NCBI GenBank assembly: GCA_017651165.1
Contig: JAGCDH010000025.1
Span: 1-37,701 of the forward strand
Source of the DNA: Bacilli bacterium
GTDB taxonomy: Bacteria > Bacillota_I > Bacilli_A > RFN20 > CAG-826
DNA length: 37,701 nt
Reading direction: 5' to 3'
In this document: positions 6,501-14,927 of the stretch, one piece after another
How the letters are laid out: each line of letters opens with the position of its first letter
How positions within the stretch are numbered: position 1 is the stretch's first letter
Notes under the pieces: generated by a model
Told to the model about the DNA's origin: nothing
What the model saw: only the letters and a program-made list of their open reading frames with translations
Databases searched by the model: none
Position numbers and translations under genes: made by a program

Positions 6501-8312
6501 ATGAAATTCAAAAGATTACCCAAAGTTCTCGTGTTAGTATCTGTTGGCGCAATCTCTGCATGTAGTGGTTCACTTCCAAGTAGAACTGCACATAAAGATG
6601 AAGCGATCTACAGCGCTACAATCGATGGTGTCAAGAGAGACAATTTGACATGGGCGAACGCGTACGACGCCGTCATTGCCAAAACAAAAGCCACTAGTGG
6701 CGCCGAAAGAAACGAATATTTACATCAAGCCGAAGACATCTTAATGAGTACAGGTGCTATTGCTCCTATCTACTATTACACAGATATCTTCATGAAGAGC
6801 GCCGATATGGATGGCTTCTATTCATCCCCATTAGGCTACAAATTCTTCCACCGCGCAACAGTCGGTTCTTCAACTGACTACACAGTCTGCGTTGGTCCAA
6901 AAGGTGACTCTTACGACCCAGCCAAAAACTCCGCAGTTGATGGTGCTATCGTTATCTCTCACGTTTTCGAAGGTTTGTACCGTTGGGCAAAACCAGCTAG
7001 TGGTGACATCGCTGCTGATCTCGAACCAGCACAAGCCACAGGCTTTGAAAAGGTAGCCGTTGGATCCGAAGGCCACGTCAAGTACACATTCACATTAAGA
7101 AGTGATGCGAAGTACTCTGATGGCTCAGCCTTAAAACCAAGTGATTTCGCCAATTCTTGGGCCAGAGCCGCTTCTGGTAAATTAGGCGCTGACTATGGTT
7201 ATATGTTTGACTGCGTAGTTGGTTATGAAGCAACAGCCGCTGACGAAGACAAATACTTACCATTAAGTGGTGTTACAGCCGATGACAATGCTGGTACACT
7301 CGAAGTTGAACTCATTAGTGACGTTCCATACTTCTTAGAATTAACTGCCTTCCCAACATATGCTCCAGTTAAATTAGCTAACGTTCAAAAAGCTGATGGT
7401 TCTGAAGATGATGCCTGGTGGTTAGATCCAGCCAAATACATTGGTAATGGTCCATTAAAAGTTACCTCAATTGATAACAAAGAAGGTGGCAAAATTGAAT
7501 TTGCTCCTAACGCTAACTATTGGGACAATGCCAACACCAAAGTCACAAAGTTAACATTCGCGTTAACCGATGATGACAACAACCAATTAACAAACTACAA
7601 CTCTGGCGCTTACAAGTTCATCGACAGCGTACCAAACGAACAAATCGATTCCTTAAAAGCTTCCAAGCCAAACGAATTCAAAATTAATGGTCAATTAGGT
7701 ACCTACTACGTTATCTTCAACGTCAACGACAATACCTTAAATAAGAAGCTCGCCAATGAATCACAATATGTGACATTCCGTAAAGCTTTAAGCTTATTAA
7801 TCGATAGAAACTATGTCTGTAAGAATATCGGTAAAGCTGGCCAAGAACCTGCCAATACATTCGTTGGTAAAGGTATCATGGAAAACAACGACGGTGTCTT
7901 AAGCGAATGGACAACAAGATCCGGTGTCAACAGAGACGGTTCCGGTTACTTCAAAGTTGGTGAAAACGACTACGAAGCCAACTGTGCTGAAGCTGTTGAA
8001 ATGCTCAAGAGCTTAGGCTTCAAGTACAACGAAAAGAAAGGTTCATTCAGTGATATCCCAACCATCAAGTATCTCTACAATACTTCTTCTGGTCACAAAG
8101 CCATCGCTGAATACTTACAAGCTGCCTTCAAACCTTATGGCATCAAGTTAAAACTTGAATCACAAGAATGGGCAACCTTCCTCAATACTCGTAAAGATGG
8201 TAATTATTCTATCGCTCGTAACGGTTGGTTAGCAGACTACAACGACGCATGTTCCTTCTTAGACATGTGGACAACCAATTCCGGCAATAACGACGCTCAA
8301 TTTGGTAGATAA
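6501..8312 (+). CDS. oppA: Peptide-binding lipoprotein OppA with circularly permuted domain order
   Basis: Extracellular peptide-binding lipoprotein (cluster C, SBP_bac_5 family) feeding the permease encoded downstream. The signal peptide ends in lipobox ISAC (Cys21). Residues about 28-121 match what is normally the C-terminal end of OppA proteins: AYDAVIAKTK, the helix AEDILMSTGAIAP, IYYYT, then GFYSSPLGYKFF. The canonical N-terminal body begins only at about residue 124 (TDYTVCVGPKGDSYDP, then HVFEGLYRW and YTFTLRSDAKYSDG). It runs to WLADYNDACSFLDMWTTNSGNNDAQFGR and stops, just where the missing C-terminal segment would begin. Total length (603) is normal for the family. The order is therefore signal, C-segment, body. 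The frame is open and base and codon use look uniform. Functional permutation is my favoured reading; an assembly rearrangement is not excluded. Confidence 0.88.
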   Translation: MKFKRLPKVLVLVSVGAISACSGSLPSRTAHKDEAIYSATIDGVKRDNLTWANAYDAVIAKTKATSGAERNEYLHQAEDILMSTGAIAPIYYYTDIFMKSADMDGFYSSPLGYKFFHRATVGSSTDYTVCVGPKGDSYDPAKNSAVDGAIVISHVFEGLYRWAKPASGDIAADLEPAQATGFEKVAVGSEGHVKYTFTLRSDAKYSDGSALKPSDFANSWARAASGKLGADYGYMFDCVVGYEATAADEDKYLPLSGVTADDNAGTLEVELISDVPYFLELTAFPTYAPVKLANVQKADGSEDDAWWLDPAKYIGNGPLKVTSIDNKEGGKIEFAPNANYWDNANTKVTKLTFALTDDDNNQLTNYNSGAYKFIDSVPNEQIDSLKASKPNEFKINGQLGTYYVIFNVNDNTLNKKLANESQYVTFRKALSLLIDRNYVCKNIGKAGQEPANTFVGKGIMENNDGVLSEWTTRSGVNRDGSGYFKVGENDYEANCAEAVEMLKSLGFKYNEKKGSFSDIPTIKYLYNTSSGHKAIAEYLQAAFKPYGIKLKLESQEWATFLNTRKDGNYSIARNGWLADYNDACSFLDMWTTNSGNNDAQFGR

Positions 8313-8330
8313 TTCTTGACAATTAGTTAA

Positions 8331-8372
8331 TAGCAAACCAGGTGAGGCGCGAGTCTCTACCTGGTTTTGCTA
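8331..8372 (+). promoter_or_regulatory. Strong intercistronic hairpin between oppA and oppB
   Basis: TAGCAAACCAGGT (8331-8343) pairs with ACCTGGTTTTGCTA (8359-8372, one T bulged). Only a weak T-run follows, so it is more likely an attenuator or mRNA-stabilising element than a full terminator. Such hairpins behind binding-protein genes keep their expression above that of the permease genes. Confidence 0.75.
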
Positions 8373-8404
8373 TTTAGCATCTTACGTAAAAAAGGAGGGA
8401 ACAT

Positions 8405-9334
8405 ATGAATAAGAAACTTGCTTTTTATATTCTTAAGAGAGTTCTATTAGCCTTTTTGACCATTATTATTGTTATTACGGTGACTTTCTTCGCCGTGCAA
8501 CTTATTCCAGGTGGTCCATTTACTTCTGAAAAAGCCGTTTCTCCTGAAACGTTGGCAAGACTAGAGAAGATGTATGGACTCGATAAACCTATTTTTATTC
8601 AATATATTAATTATTTAGGGCACGCTCTCATCTTTGATTTTGGTTATTCAATCAAATCTCGTGGCGCCGTGACAGTCGGCTCCATCATTGCTGACCGAAT
8701 GCAATACAGTGCAGCTATCGGTTTAATTGCGGCCTTTATCGCTATTATTATCGGCGTTGCTTTAGGTTCATTAGCCGCTTATAAACACAACACCACTACT
8801 GACCGTGTCATCATGGTACTTAGTACCGCTAGTGTGGCGATGCCATCATTTATCATCTCCACCATTCTTCTTTATTTATTCTGCAATGTCTGGCAAATCT
8901 TACCTGCTAATGGTTTTGATTGGCGCGGATACATTCTTCCAACATTTACGCTTTCGTTGTACCCGATGGCGTACATTACGCGTTTAACTCGTTCATCCAC
9001 TCTTGATGTCCTTGGTAGCGATTACATTAGAACCGCTTATGCTAAGGGATCTAGTTTCTCAAGAGTTTTATATAAACACTCATTAAGAAATTCATTAACT
9101 CCAGTTATTACATACGCTGGACCAATGATTGCTTTTATCGTGACTGGCTCACTTGTCGTCGAAAAGATCTACGGTATTCCTGGTATTGGTCGTGAATTCG
9201 TCGCGTCAATTACTAACCGTGACTATCCAGAAGTTATGGGCCTCACTATTTTCTTAACATATTTAGTCGTCATTATGGTTTTAGTTAGTGACATTCTTTA
9301 TAAAGTGGTTAACCCACGCGTTGAATTAGAGTAA
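8405..9334 (+). CDS. oppB: Oligopeptide ABC transporter permease OppB
   Basis: Inner-membrane permease subunit, 309 residues with six predicted membrane segments. The N-terminal OppB/DppB signature is present (ILKRVLLAFLTIIIVITVTF, then LIPGGPF). The EAA loop that contacts the ATPases is DYIRTAYAKGSSFSRVLYKH, followed by ITYAGPMIAFIVTGSLVVEK and YGIPGIGR. The start is fixed by AAGGAGGG 6-8 bases upstream. The gene lies second in the opp operon, separated from oppA by the hairpin at 8331-8372. Confidence 0.95.
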   Translation: MNKKLAFYILKRVLLAFLTIIIVITVTFFAVQLIPGGPFTSEKAVSPETLARLEKMYGLDKPIFIQYINYLGHALIFDFGYSIKSRGAVTVGSIIADRMQYSAAIGLIAAFIAIIIGVALGSLAAYKHNTTTDRVIMVLSTASVAMPSFIISTILLYLFCNVWQILPANGFDWRGYILPTFTLSLYPMAYITRLTRSSTLDVLGSDYIRTAYAKGSSFSRVLYKHSLRNSLTPVITYAGPMIAFIVTGSLVVEKIYGIPGIGREFVASITNRDYPEVMGLTIFLTYLVVIMVLVSDILYKVVNPRVELE

Positions 9335-9348
9335 AGGAGGGCCGTCAA

Positions 9349-10413
9349 ATGAAGAAATTTAGAAATCCTTTTTCTTTCCAAGTTGATTACGATCGTGAAT
9401 CAATTTTCAAAGTGGCAACAGATAAAGAAAAAGAAGAACAAACATTTATGCGCCCTTCCACTTCCTTCTTTGGAGACGCTGTTAGAAGATTTAGAAGAAA
9501 TAAGATTGCTGTTATTTCATTGTTCTTTGTGATTCTTGTCTTATTAGCTATCTTTATCGTTCCGATCTTCTATCCATATAGTTATGACCAACAATTAGGC
9601 ATTATTCCTGGTAAGCCAGTCGATGGGTCGTTTGCTAATTTGGCACCATTTACGTACTGTGAAACCGAAAAAGCACGTATGGCCGCCGGTGAGTTCATCT
9701 GGCCACACATCTTTGGTACAGATAATGCTGGCAGAGACTACTTTATTCGTGTCATTTATGGCGCACGTGTCTCATTACTCGTTGGTTTCTTTGCCGCTTT
9801 CATTGTCTTGATTGTCGGTACTATTTATGGTTCAATCTCTGCTTTCAGTGGTGGCAAGGTTGATATGATTATGATGCGTATCGTTGACGTTATTTATTCG
9901 TTGCCAGATATGGTCATCATCATTCTCTTATCTGTTGTTTTGAATAACGCTTTCGATTTTGAAGGGACACCACTAGAAAACGTTGGTACCTCATTAATAT
10001 CCATCTTCATTGTTTATGCTTTGTTATATTGGGTAGGTATGGCCAGATTAGTGCGTGGTCAAGTCTTATCCATTAAACAAACTGAATACGTTTTAGCCAG
10101 TAGATCAATTGGTACAAGCACTCCAATGATTTTAAGAAAGCACATTATTCCTAACTGCTTATCAGTTATTATCGTGAGCGCTACTTTACAAATACCAAGT
10201 GCTATCTTTACTGAATCATTCTTGAGCTTTATTGGTTTAGGTGTCAGCGCACCAATGCCATCATTAGGTAGTTTAGCTAGTGACGCAATTGGAGCATTAC
10301 CAACTCAACCTTACTTATTACTCATTCCAGCAGTATTTATTTGTTTAATCGTCTTAGCACTCAACTTAGCGGGTGATGGCCTTAGAGATGCCTTTGACCC
10401 GAAACAGAAATAG
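9349..10413 (+). CDS. oppC: Oligopeptide ABC transporter permease OppC
   Basis: Second permease subunit, 354 residues. It has a cytoplasmic N-terminal arm of about 50 residues, then six predicted membrane segments. The first periplasmic loop ends in the family hallmark FGTDNAGRDYFIRVIYGAR. The EAA loop reads YVLASRSIGTSTPMILRKHI, and FTESFLSFIGLGV follows as usual for OppC. The ribosome site AAAGGAGGG lies 7-10 bases before ATG 9349, with 14 bases from the oppB stop. It pairs with OppB to form the peptide channel. Confidence 0.95.
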   Translation: MKKFRNPFSFQVDYDRESIFKVATDKEKEEQTFMRPSTSFFGDAVRRFRRNKIAVISLFFVILVLLAIFIVPIFYPYSYDQQLGIIPGKPVDGSFANLAPFTYCETEKARMAAGEFIWPHIFGTDNAGRDYFIRVIYGARVSLLVGFFAAFIVLIVGTIYGSISAFSGGKVDMIMMRIVDVIYSLPDMVIIILLSVVLNNAFDFEGTPLENVGTSLISIFIVYALLYWVGMARLVRGQVLSIKQTEYVLASRSIGTSTPMILRKHIIPNCLSVIIVSATLQIPSAIFTESFLSFIGLGVSAPMPSLGSLASDAIGALPTQPYLLLIPAVFICLIVLALNLAGDGLRDAFDPKQK

Positions 10414-10424
10414 GAGGGAAAGAT

Positions 10425-12203
10425 ATGGAAAAAGAAGTTTTATTAGAAGTAAAAGATCTCCATACATCATTCAATGTCCCTTCTGGCGAAGTGAGAAGTG
10501 TTAATGGTGTTTCATTCACCTTAAGAAGAGGCGAAGTTTTAGGTATCGTCGGTGAATCTGGTTCTGGTAAAAGCGTGACTGCGTATTCTGTCATGCAAAT
10601 CTTAGAAAAACCAGGACGTGTCATCGGTGGTTCTATTAAATTCAAAGGCCAAGAATTACTTGGTTTACCAAATAAACAATTACAAAGAATTAGAGGTAAG
10701 AATATCTCTATTATCTTCCAAGACTCAATGTCTTCTTTAAATCCAGTGTGGAGTATTGGTAATCAATTAAGAGAAGCCGTTAAGATTCACGAAGATAGCG
10801 AACATAAGAAAAATAGAAAAGCTCGCATTGCTGAATTAAAAGCGGAAATTAAAGCGAAAGAAACTGAATTCGCTAATAATCCAGAAGAAAAAGAGAAAAC
10901 CATAGCCCCACTTAAGCAAGAATTACACGATCAAGTGAACTTCGCTCAAAAAAGAGCGTTAGAAATGCTCCGTTTAGTGGGCATTAACGAACCAGAAAAA
11001 CGTTTGAAACAATATCCGTTCGAACATTCTGGTGGCATGCTCCAAAGAGTGATGATCGCCATGGCGTTAATTAACGAACCAGATTTAATTATCGCTGACG
11101 AACCAACGACCGCTTTAGACGTCACCATTCAAGCGCAAATTCTTGAGTTATTAATCGACTTACAGAAGAGACTTAACGTCGGTATTATTATCATTACTCA
11201 CGATTTAGGTGTTGTCGCCCAAATCTGTCATAGAGTAAACGTTATGTACGCTGGTAGAATCGTGGAAACTGGTACAGTTGATGATATCTTCTATAATCCA
11301 CAACACGAATATACTAAAGGTCTTATTAATTCCATTCCAAAAGCGGGTAAACGCGCGGATAAATTAGAACCAATTCCTGGTAACCCAGTGGATGTTTTCA
11401 CTTTACCAAGTGGTTGTTCTTTTGCCCCACGTTGTAAAAACTGTATGAAAGTCTGCTTGAAGAAATTCCCGAAATTCATTCAAGTCGGTGACGATCATTA
11501 TACAGCTTGCTTTAAATACTTAGAAAAGCTCTATCAAGAAGGCAAGATTAAAGAAGAAGACTTCGATAAGTATATCGATAGTTGTGAAGAAGGCAATAAA
11601 GCCTTCTCTAGAATCAGCCGTTTAGACGTGGAAAAGGCTTATCAAGATTATTTGTCTAAGAAAGCGGAAAACACCGCTAAGATTGGCGATAATGCATCAA
11701 GCAAAGATGAAATTGAAGCGGCCCGTTATCAAATCAGAGACGCTAAGCTTGAATATCGTCGTGCTAAACGCGATTTTGCCTATGCAATCAAAGAACGTCA
11801 TACCGGTGGTAAAGAAAGATTATCTATTGATAAGAATGACGTTCATAAAAAGATTAAGCACCATAAAGTGGAGATCGGCACTAAGGCTCCAAATATGTCA
11901 GCCGATGAATTTAATGCCTATTTAGAAACATTAGTGATTTCCACCACTCCTGTTAATCCAAACGCTTCTAAAGAAGCAGTCCAAGAAGCAAAGAATAACT
12001 TAAAAGTGGCAAGAAAGAATTATGCTGCTCAAAAGAAAGTTTCTCGCGAAGAAAAAGTGAAGGCATTAACAGAAATCGATGCCGCGAAAGAAAAAGTTGC
12101 CCAAAGCAAGAGAGATTTAGTGTGGTTCAATTATATTGAAAAGAAGATGTTATCCACAAAGAAGGCTTTGGCCAGAATATATGAAAAGAAGAAGGGAGAA
12201 TAG
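10425..12203 (+). CDS. oppD: Oligopeptide ABC transporter ATPase OppD with long coiled-coil tail
   Basis: ATPase subunit. Walker A is GESGSGKS (43-50), the Q-loop Gln is 99, the signature HSGGMLQR is 201-208 (His in place of the usual Leu/Phe), Walker B is LIIADEP (221-227) and the switch His is 259. The C-terminal oligopeptide module carries Cys331, 337, 340, 344 and 362; related OppD proteins hold an iron-sulfur cluster in this region. Two additions set it apart. One is a charged insert of about 50 residues between Q-loop and signature (about 124-172). The other is a Lys/Glu/Ala-rich, mostly helical tail of about 225 residues after residue 366. Family members are usually about 330-360 residues, against 592 here. 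The stop is followed by AGGAGG for oppF. Confidence 0.93.
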   Translation: MEKEVLLEVKDLHTSFNVPSGEVRSVNGVSFTLRRGEVLGIVGESGSGKSVTAYSVMQILEKPGRVIGGSIKFKGQELLGLPNKQLQRIRGKNISIIFQDSMSSLNPVWSIGNQLREAVKIHEDSEHKKNRKARIAELKAEIKAKETEFANNPEEKEKTIAPLKQELHDQVNFAQKRALEMLRLVGINEPEKRLKQYPFEHSGGMLQRVMIAMALINEPDLIIADEPTTALDVTIQAQILELLIDLQKRLNVGIIIITHDLGVVAQICHRVNVMYAGRIVETGTVDDIFYNPQHEYTKGLINSIPKAGKRADKLEPIPGNPVDVFTLPSGCSFAPRCKNCMKVCLKKFPKFIQVGDDHYTACFKYLEKLYQEGKIKEEDFDKYIDSCEEGNKAFSRISRLDVEKAYQDYLSKKAENTAKIGDNASSKDEIEAARYQIRDAKLEYRRAKRDFAYAIKERHTGGKERLSIDKNDVHKKIKHHKVEIGTKAPNMSADEFNAYLETLVISTTPVNPNASKEAVQEAKNNLKVARKNYAAQKKVSREEKVKALTEIDAAKEKVAQSKRDLVWFNYIEKKMLSTKKALARIYEKKKGE

Positions 12204-12215
12204 GAGGTAAGTTTT

Positions 12216-13445
12216 ATGATTTCAAAAGAATTACAAGCACAACTAGACAAAGAGTTTGCTGCTGCAAATGAAGACTTAAACGTCAAAAAAGAAATCGTCT
12301 TAGAAGTTAACCACCTCTCGATGTATTTCCCTGTAAACGTTGGTTTCATGAAAACCAAACCTTTAAAAGCGGTTGATGATGTTAGCTTTACCGTTAAAAG
12401 AGGCGAAACCGTTGGTTTAGTCGGTGAATCTGGCTGTGGTAAAACCACATTAGGTAGAACTGTTCTTCAATTATACAAACCAACCGGTGGCCGTATTATC
12501 TTCAATGGTCAAAGAGTTAATCCTGGTACCAAAATGGATATCGATGAACTCACTGGCAAAATCAATGAAATGAAAAATTTGATTAATGAATTAGAACCGA
12601 AGGTTCAAGCCGGTGACGAAGAGGCTATTAACCAAGTTAAATTGGCCAATGACCGTATTGAAAGACTAGAAAAGAATATTGAGAAAATCAAAGCTAGTAA
12701 AAAATACTATAAGAAACTCATTAAAGAGTTTAGAAAACACGCGCAAATGATTTTCCAAGATCCATATTCATCTTTGGATCCACGTATGACCGTCGAAGAC
12801 ATCATTGCTGAGCCATTAGATGCACATAAGATTTGTAAGACCAAAGAAGAACGCCACAGAAGAGTGGAAGAACTCATGAAAATGGTTGGCTTATCAAGCG
12901 AACATGCAACAAGATATGCGCATGAATTCTCTGGTGGCCAAAGACAGCGTATTGGTATTGCGAGAGCTTTGGCTCTTAATCCTGAATTTATTGTTTGCGA
13001 CGAACCTGTCTCCGCATTAGACGTTTCCATTCAAGCGCAAGTGATTAATACCTTTAAAGAGTTGCAAGAAAAACTCAAACTTACATATCTCTTTGTCGCT
13101 CATAACTTATTAGTCGTGAGACACATCTCAAATAGAATCGCCGTTATGTATTTAGGACATATCGTTGAATTTGCGGATAGCGATGAATTATTCGAAAATC
13201 CATTGCACCCATATACAAATTCATTGTTGTCTGCGATTCCTGTTCCAGATCCAGACATCGCTAGAAACAATAAGCGTATTATTATGCAAGGTGATATTCC
13301 ATCACCACTTAACGCTCCAAGCGGTTGTCCATTCAGAACAAGATGTCCGAAAGCAAGACCTGAATGTGCTGAATCTAGACCAAGACTTGTGGAAGTTAAA
13401 CCTGGTCACCAAGTGGCTTGTCACTTAGTAAAACCAGAAGAATAA
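12216..13445 (+). CDS. oppF: Oligopeptide ABC transporter ATPase OppF with helical insert
   Basis: Second ATPase of the permease, 409 residues. Walker A is GESGCGKT (70-77), the Q-loop Gln is 181, the signature FSGGQRQR starts at 238, Walker B is FIVCDEP (258-264) and the switch His is 296, followed by Asn where Asp is usual (AHNLLVV). A Lys/Glu-rich coiled-coil insert of about 70 residues (about 103-172) separates Walker A from the Q-loop. The C-terminal Cys module ([14 protein letters not shown]) is present. Last gene of the operon, with ribosome site AGGAGG about 8 bases before ATG 12216. Confidence 0.94.
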   Translation: MISKELQAQLDKEFAAANEDLNVKKEIVLEVNHLSMYFPVNVGFMKTKPLKAVDDVSFTVKRGETVGLVGESGCGKTTLGRTVLQLYKPTGGRIIFNGQRVNPGTKMDIDELTGKINEMKNLINELEPKVQAGDEEAINQVKLANDRIERLEKNIEKIKASKKYYKKLIKEFRKHAQMIFQDPYSSLDPRMTVEDIIAEPLDAHKICKTKEERHRRVEELMKMVGLSSEHATRYAHEFSGGQRQRIGIARALALNPEFIVCDEPVSALDVSIQAQVINTFKELQEKLKLTYLFVAHNLLVVRHISNRIAVMYLGHIVEFADSDELFENPLHPYTNSLLSAIPVPDPDIARNNKRIIMQGDIPSPLNAPSGCPFRTRCPKARPECAESRPRLVEVKPGHQVACHLVKPEE

Positions 13446-13453
13446 AGCAAAAT

Positions 13454-13492
13454 AAAACCCCATGTTATTGATGACACGGGGTTTTTCTTTTT
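13454..13492. terminator. Bidirectional terminator between oppF and rpmE
   Basis: AAAACCCC (13454-13461) pairs with GGGGTTTT (13478-13485), with additional TGT/ACA pairing inside. T-tracts follow on the plus strand and, in the other direction, behind the rpmE stop at 13501. Confidence 0.88.
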
Positions 13493-13500
13493 AATACTTC

Positions 13501-13716
13501 TTATTTCTTTTCGTTGTTTAAGCCGTACTTGCGGTTGAAACGATCAACACGACCATCGGATTGAACAAATCTTTGTTTGCCGGTATAGAATGGATGGCAG
13601 TTAGCGCATGTATCAACTTTGATTTCTTTTAAAGTTGAACCAGTTTCAAATGTGTTACCACATGAGACGCATGTGACTGTGCAACGATGGTATTCTGGAT
13701 GAATTCCTTTTTTCAT
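13501..13716 (-). CDS. rpmE: Ribosomal protein bL31 (zinc-binding type)
   Basis: 71-residue large-subunit protein that bridges the two ribosomal subunits. It starts [10 protein letters not shown], carries two Cys pairs (CVSC and CANC) that form the zinc ribbon of the C+ type, and ends with the family block HPFYTGKQ...[13 protein letters not shown] chose ATG 13716 because AAGGAGA lies 8 bases upstream. An in-frame extension to 13785 has no ribosome site and does not resemble L31. The leader contains an inverted repeat TTGGAC/GTCCAA (13737-13742 and 13753-13758) just ahead of the ribosome site, a possible place for autoregulation. Confidence 0.96.
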   Translation of the reverse strand: MKKGIHPEYHRCTVTCVSCGNTFETGSTLKEIKVDTCANCHPFYTGKQRFVQSDGRVDRFNRKYGLNNEKK

Positions 13717-13833
13717 AGCTTTAATCTCCTTCCGCCTTGGACAGTAAATGTCGTCCAAAGAAAGTTTGCTCATAAATACTAACAAATATAAATTAGGTTA
13801 GCAAATACAATTTAAAAATTTTATATTTTTCAC

Positions 13834-13839
13834 TATAAT
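13834..13839 (+). promoter_or_regulatory. -10 box 8 bases before the glycosyltransferase start
   Basis: TATAAT (13834-13839) with TTTAAA (13811-13816) 17 bp upstream. Transcription should begin at about 13846-13848, at or next to the ATG at 13848. That would give a leaderless mRNA, and no Shine-Dalgarno is present. Confidence 0.6.
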
Positions 13840-13847
13840 AAAGCATT

Positions 13848-14927
13848 ATGGATGCCGTTAATTCTCAAAGAAAAGAGACATACATTCTTATACCAGCCTA
13901 TAAACCTGATCATTTAATGATTGAACTTTTAACCAGTCTTAAAAATGAAGGTTTTGATATCGTTGTGGTTAACGATGGTTCTGGTGAAGAATATCAAAGT
14001 GTCTTTGAAGAAGCAAAAAACTACGCTTTAATTCTGAACCAAGATAGAAACCGTGGTAAGGGTGCCGCTCTTAGATATGGCTTTTCATATATCAATTTAA
14101 ATCCAAACGGACATAAGTATGTCATCACATGTGATTGCGACGGCCAACACGCCATTAAAGATATTGTGAGAATTGATGATAGATTGCATGAAACCAATAA
14201 CGTTGTTCTTGGTTGCCGTAAATTTGATAAGAGCGTCCCTAAGAGAAGTAGAAACGGTAACTTTATGTCGCGTTTATGCCGTACATTAGTGACCAAAGAC
14301 TATGTTGGTGATGATCAATGTGGTCTCAGAGGTTTTCCAATCAATTTGTTATATAACCTTGTATCATTACAGGGTGACCACTACGAGTACGAAATGAATG
14401 TCATTTGCACTCTTCAAATCAAAAAAATTAGAATTGAGGAATTACCGATTGAAACCATCTATTTAGATGGTAATAAATCTTCACACTTTAGACCAAACCT
14501 AGATACTTTTAGAATTCAAAGAACAATTTGGATTAATGCCTTAGTCCCACTAGTCTGTGCTTTCTTAAGCATCGGTATGTTATTAGTGTTAACCACTGCT
14601 TTCCCAAAGTTAGTGGTTTACGCTTCGTTCTTAATCTCATATGTTTTCTATTTTGAAGTCTCAATGGGATTAACCGCTTTAATGTGGCCAACTAGAAAAA
14701 TGGGTAGGCGTGTATTAATTGAAGGCGCGTATTCCACGATTAAGACATTACTTGTTGGTGGTTTATTCGTTGTGTTCTATAAATTCTGCCATCTATGGCC
14801 CGCACTTGCGTACACAATTGCACTGGTTTTAGTATTTTTATGTAATTTTCCTCTTGCTTATATAGCGTGGAAAATTAAAATGAAAAAGATTCGTAAAAAA
14901 GAGGAGAGCTCACATCATGAACAATAA
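13848..14927 (+). CDS. Membrane-bound GT2 glycosyltransferase with GtrA-like C-terminus
   Basis: 359 residues. The N-terminal GT-A domain (about 10-220) has the GT2 opening ILIPAYKPD, VVVNDGSG, a DXD-type motif in CDCDGQH, and QCGLRGF as in dolichyl-phosphate-mannose-synthase-like enzymes. The C-terminal part (about 228-345) has four hydrophobic segments resembling GtrA-type membrane domains. The enzyme probably loads a sugar onto a lipid carrier or an envelope polymer. The exact sugar and acceptor are unknown. The start codon lies almost on the predicted transcription start. The last 11 bases overlap degV. Confidence 0.85.
   Translation: MDAVNSQRKETYILIPAYKPDHLMIELLTSLKNEGFDIVVVNDGSGEEYQSVFEEAKNYALILNQDRNRGKGAALRYGFSYINLNPNGHKYVITCDCDGQHAIKDIVRIDDRLHETNNVVLGCRKFDKSVPKRSRNGNFMSRLCRTLVTKDYVGDDQCGLRGFPINLLYNLVSLQGDHYEYEMNVICTLQIKKIRIEELPIETIYLDGNKSSHFRPNLDTFRIQRTIWINALVPLVCAFLSIGMLLVLTTAFPKLVVYASFLISYVFYFEVSMGLTALMWPTRKMGRRVLIEGAYSTIKTLLVGGLFVVFYKFCHLWPALAYTIALVLVFLCNFPLAYIAWKIKMKKIRKKEESSHHEQ

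Noticed and set aside
6582-6863. Separate small gene fused in front of oppA
   Set aside because: The segment matches the C-terminal part of the same protein family and that part is absent at the usual end, so a displaced segment explains it better than an unrelated fusion.
8316-8321. TTGACA as a separate oppB promoter
   Set aside because: No acceptable -10 is found at 15-19 bp; the hairpin occupies that position.
8312-8404. Truncated or frameshifted oppA whose C-terminus continues downstream
   Set aside because: The 92 bases after the stop hold a hairpin and the oppB ribosome site. No frame there resembles the missing C-terminal segment, which instead lies at the N-terminus.
13717-13785. 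N-terminal extension of rpmE
   Set aside because: The strong AAGGAGA site lies directly before ATG 13716, and L31 proteins start at that Met. The extension covers the leader hairpin.
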